A DNA stretch of 64,000 nucleotides from positions 3,534,001 through 3,598,000 of the forward strand of contig NC_026743.1 of NCBI RefSeq assembly GCF_000210295.1, read 5' to 3'. The notes under the pieces are model-generated. The model did no database searches, was not told where the DNA came from, and was given only the letters and a program-made list of their open reading frames with translations. Of the stretch, positions 60,564 through 64,000 are shown in pieces. The position numbers and the translations under genes were made by a program. The first letter of the stretch is position 1. The number at the start of each line of letters is the position of its first letter. The stretch comes from Trypanosoma brucei gambiense DAL972. Lineage: Eukaryota; Euglenozoa; Kinetoplastea; Trypanosomatida; Trypanosomatidae.

Positions 60564-62021
60564 ATGGCAAGTTCTACGGCAACCGCCGACGATGAATTGG
60601 TACCATACCATGCATTCCACAATAATGATGAAAAAATGTTTCCCATGCTAACCCTTTACTGTCCACCAGTGCCACCGTCAATGCTTGTGGGCCGCTACAA
60701 ACCTCCGCAGAAACCCCCATACAAATACCTGAACGACATATCAACTGCAGGGCTCCGTGAACACATGGCTCAAGCTACAATTGCACGCATGTGGCGGGGT
60801 CTTCTAACCCGTCGCCGTTTAAATAATGAGGCGGTTCACCGCTACGTGCGTCAGGTATTCGCTACAAAGATCCAATGCTGGTGGCGGTTCCTCATCGCTG
60901 GGTGGAGGCGGGACAAGTTGTCCAAGATAAAACAACAGTGGGTTGAAGAGCAGAAGAAAAACTTTTTGGAGAAGCGCTTGTCCGGTCAAGCGGCCATGAG
61001 AACATGGCAGCGAAGGCGTTTTGAGGACGCCGTTATGAAAATACAGCGTGTATTCCGTTGGTACCTCAGTCGACGAGACCTTTTATTCGCTGATGAGGAA
61101 GCCAAGTCGAAGGTTCTTCCCTTCCCGGTGGATTACAAACCTAAGGTGTATTTCCCCTGGCGCCGACGTCGGGAGGAAGCGGTCCAAAAGGTAGGGGAGA
61201 AGTTTGAGACTGCAGAGGACTCCGAAGGGCTTACAGGCGGATTCCAATTCCGCAAAACACCAAAGTACCCCAGTCCACCAACGATTGAAGAGGTCAAGGA
61301 AATTAACGATGCGATGCGCCTTCGTGAAGCGAGGCTCGCGGAGATTCTCGATCAACCGGAGGTACATGAACGCAGACAGTGGAAGATTGATGGTCTTCGG
61401 GAAGATGACTTTGACCACAATGCGGGTATGATTCAGCGTTTTGTTAAGTACAGATGGGACGACGCGAAAAGGACAACGCTGAAGCTCACGTCGGAATACT
61501 TTGAAAAGAAGGCTCGCATCATTCAGCGCTCCTTCCATTTGTATAAGACGTTCTGCAGAATGCGGCAAAGCCGTAGGCTCAATGAAAAGGCTGCAGCGCG
61601 GCTGAACACCGGCTATGCGCGAGAGAGGTTGTCCGAGCTGGAAAAGGAGCTGGCGTGGAAGAAGATTCTCCTTAATAATGCCGCCCTGACGATTCAGAAA
61701 TGCTGGGCGTTCTACAAGTACAAGTTGGCTGCGCATGATCCCTTCTACGCTGCCGCGAATGAGGGAGAAAAGAAAGAAGTGGATGTTGAGGTTACCGTGC
61801 CCTCAGCCCCACCATACCGGCTGATTGATGATCATATCCAACGTGAAGCTCAGCTCCGCAACGCTGCTTGCTCAAGAATGGCTAGGGAAATGGAAGAAAT
61901 GGTACAGGCGAGGAAAAAGACATGCGGCCAACGATTCAAACCGAAAAAACTGATTATCGCTAGTGAGGAGATGGTTTATTGCCGCCGGTGCAGTGACAGC
62001 GAGGAGAACCCAGAGATGTAA
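60564..62021 (+). CDS. IQ-motif protein, 485 residues
   Basis: The protein contains about six IQ or IQ-like motifs, which bind calmodulin or related EF-hand proteins. They are ATIARMWRGLLTRRRL (near 71), ATKIQCWWRFLIAGWRR (near 100), VMKIQRVFRWYLSRRDL (near 157), AGMIQRFVKYRWDDAKR (near 288), ARIIQRSFHLYKTFCRMRQ (near 316) and ALTIQKCWAFYKYKLAA (near 373). The linkers are charged helices. The end has a C-x-x-C pair (YCRRCSDSEE). I infer a calmodulin-binding cytoskeletal, perhaps axonemal, protein. There is no motor or other catalytic domain. The start ATG is the first in frame. Confidence 0.85.
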   Translation: MASSTATADDELVPYHAFHNNDEKMFPMLTLYCPPVPPSMLVGRYKPPQKPPYKYLNDISTAGLREHMAQATIARMWRGLLTRRRLNNEAVHRYVRQVFATKIQCWWRFLIAGWRRDKLSKIKQQWVEEQKKNFLEKRLSGQAAMRTWQRRRFEDAVMKIQRVFRWYLSRRDLLFADEEAKSKVLPFPVDYKPKVYFPWRRRREEAVQKVGEKFETAEDSEGLTGGFQFRKTPKYPSPPTIEEVKEINDAMRLREARLAEILDQPEVHERRQWKIDGLREDDFDHNAGMIQRFVKYRWDDAKRTTLKLTSEYFEKKARIIQRSFHLYKTFCRMRQSRRLNEKAAARLNTGYARERLSELEKELAWKKILLNNAALTIQKCWAFYKYKLAAHDPFYAAANEGEKKEVDVEVTVPSAPPYRLIDDHIQREAQLRNAACSRMAREMEEMVQARKKTCGQRFKPKKLIIASEEMVYCRRCSDSEENPEM

Positions 62022-63371
62022 AAAAAATAAATAATAATGTATCAATGCAACAAGTAGATAGGAAAGAGGGCGGTGATGCGAAGTAATATCAAAAGAGAGA
62101 TGTAGGAAGGGAGGAGATGAGGGATTTGTGCATATATATGTGTGTGTGTAGAGTACGAAATATTGTCAACCAGAGGATGAGGTTTTAGGAAGAGGTTAGG
62201 AATCACTGTTGCTGTTATTACTATTATCACCATTAATGGAATTATATGGGCGACCCGGTACGCAATGGCTACTTTTGTGCAAAGGAAAAAAAAAATGCAA
62301 ATTCAATCTCGTCAGTGCAAGGGAAGGAATAAACTCCCAGTTTATTGGCTGAAATAATTGAGTTGAGTGAGCAAGAAAAAAAAAAAGAAAGACAATGTGG
62401 GTGTTGAATAGGATATGACAGTACTAAAGTCGCAGTAGACAGCGGTGGATCCGACTGCTTTCGATTTTATCCGCCTCCTTCTCCCTTTATGCTTTGGGTG
62501 AATCGACTCTTCAGTCTTCACACTCGGACTCAATCTTTTATTTCCTTCCTTCCCTCTCAACTCACCCCGCAGATGTGATGCAGCTTGAGTCTGCCTGTGT
62601 ATTTGCATATCTCGCGAACTGTTTGTTTTTCTTTAAATTCACTAGGTGCCCTCTCACAGTTCTATCTATAACTATCACTTCAATTTTACGACTTGATCAT
62701 GCAGAGTCGTTATTATTATTGTTATTATTATTGTATTTTCATTGCGTGGAGGCCACACCGAAACGTTCGTTGGAGCATGAAGTAACCGCAAAATGAGAAA
62801 GAAACCAAGAAAGAAAGCGGAAAGAATGAGAGACCCGGCATTTGAAGGACTTGAACCTTCGAAATATCCTACAGGAAGAGAAAGAATTGAGATGTATATA
62901 ACTTTGTTTGCCTGTGTGAATGACATCCCTTGTACATCTATATAAAAGTCTACAACTATTTTCTGAGAGCTCCTTTCATTCCTTCTCTCTCGGTTCGGCC
63001 CCATTCCATTTTTCTGCCTGTGCAACTGTCCTGTTTTTTTTTTTTTTTTTACGTGTGGGCGGAAAGAAGGAATGAAATATATATATATATAGAGAGAGAG
63101 AGAGGAGAATGATAAGAGGGGTGTCACCGTCAACAACACAATTTATCCCTTTGTGATGTACTGCCAAGGACACGCTTGTCGTACACTTCAATGATGTGTA
63201 GTAATATGAAGGTGGAGGACGAAGCAGAAGAGAAAGAAGTGAAAAGAAAGGAGTGGATTGTGTTTTGTGTCTGTATGTATGTGCCCTTCATTGCAGGCTT
63301 TTTTTTTCTTCTACGCTCATTAACTGGATGACTGGTTTGTTTGAGAAGGTCTTTCAGCAGCTGTCCCTCAT

Positions 63372-63404
<33 letters not shown>

Positions 63405-63931
63405 CAAATATTTATTTATCTATATGACTTACTTGCCCCCTTTTTTTTTTTTAAATATTCGCTGGTGGTGTTAGGGGGAATTCACTAAGAAAGGATCGCT
63501 GTCTGGTATTGGCTGCACGGGGGGCCAATAACAGGCTTGTGGCCATTAGCAAAATAACTCACCATCACGCCCTTTTGTTGTATATCTTCGGAGGACGATA
63601 GCGGGCAATCAGCCCAAGCAGAAACGTCCAACTGATTTGAAGGTGCTGTGTGAGGGGAGTTGGAAGCGGACGAATAGCAAGAACAAGTGGGTTCTTCGCC
63701 CCAGGGAGGCTGCGGTGATATTGCCAGTAACGGATTGGTGTGCGTGTGTGAGAGAGATAGAGCATTCTCCCCTTCCCCCCCTTGCACATTTTGCTACACC
63801 GTTTTTGTGTCCTCACCATCACCATAAGTACAGGGGGCTGAGTAACGACGCCGCGTAACTAGCCTGACACATCTGATTGGTCACCTATATATTTTTTTAA
63901 ACAAGGTGGGAGAGATAGACTCTCTCGGAAA
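62022..63931. other. Right-hand spacer
   Basis: No protein gene is supported. The stretch contains A-runs just after the IQ gene, a T/C-rich tract (62470-62570), TTATTA repeats (62708-62733) and a T-run (about 63034-63050). TA microsatellites lie at 63076-63090 and 63370-63396, with a GA array at 63091-63104. A tRNA-3'-half-like hairpin lies on the minus strand at 62836-62860 (see findings). Confidence 0.65.
63370..63396. repeat. TA microsatellite
   Basis: About 13 TA units lie in the last spacer of the window. Confidence 0.9.
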
Positions 63932-64000
63932 ATGAAGAAATCCACAGTACTTGATGCGCGGCCAACAGGTCCATTACCGAGAAGGCCACAGCAGCCGTCG
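63932..64000 (+). CDS. Possible 5' end of a gene running off the right edge
   Basis: An ATG at 63932 opens a frame of 23 codons to the window end, starting MKKSTVLDARPTGPLPRRP. A T-run followed by AAACAAG (about 63891-63905) could be its splice acceptor, with a leader of about 27 nt. The base composition shifts from spacer-like to coding-like (GC-richer) at this point. The product cannot be named from so few residues. Confidence 0.45.
   Translation, partial: MKKSTVLDARPTGPLPRRPQQPS

Overview
The window looks like nuclear DNA of an African trypanosome, most likely Trypanosoma brucei or a close relative. I see 25 protein genes, all intronless and all on the + strand. They are separated by pyrimidine-rich, microsatellite-rich spacers of 0.4-4.2 kb. 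This is the layout of a kinetoplastid polycistronic unit, in which mRNAs are cut out by trans-splicing after a polypyrimidine tract plus AG and by polyadenylation. Species is inferred from gene content and style, not from a database search. Some open frames extend upstream to GTG or TTG codons; I start every gene at an ATG, as expected for a eukaryote.

Layout. 1-13.4 kb: IFT52, IFT80, an EF-hand calcyphosin-like protein and mitochondrial lipoyl synthase. 14.5-17.8 kb: a very large DYRK-family kinase with a DFS motif in place of DFG and a long insert in the catalytic core. It resembles the atypical DYRK linked to quorum sensing (stumpy formation) in T. brucei. 17.8-26.8 kb: mostly non-coding, T-rich and repeat-rich DNA around one disordered 522-residue protein. 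26.8-31.7 kb: a 1634-residue WD40 / tryptophan-repeat / PDZ protein. 32.0-35.5 kb: three tandem copies of a 230-231 residue gene of unknown function, nearly identical except for short divergent patches. 35.7-50.3 kb: RPS13, a Sec22-like SNARE, a UMP1-like proteasome assembly factor, RNA polymerase III subunit RPC11, a Vps39/TGFBRAP1-like protein with ankyrin-like repeats, a degenerate DEAD-box protein, a NAP-family histone chaperone and a 660-residue unknown. 51-62 kb: a WASH-complex CCDC53 protein, a 270-residue unknown, a small mitochondrial membrane protein, a UPF0193-family protein, a 1214-residue unknown and an IQ-motif protein. The first 23 codons of another gene run off the right edge.

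Functional themes. At least two genes are certain cilium genes (IFT52, IFT80). Several others have architectures common in flagellar proteins (EF-hand, IQ, UPF0193, WD40/Sfi1-like/PDZ). Three are endomembrane factors (Sec22-like, Vps39-like, CCDC53). The rest are housekeeping (RPS13, RPC11, UMP1, lipoyl synthase, NAP). Co-transcription in trypanosomes does not by itself imply a shared pathway. The features most worth a second look are the patchwork tandem triplication, the atypical kinase, the pseudo-helicase, the ankyrin-bearing Vps39-like protein and the two very long spacers around the 522-residue gene.
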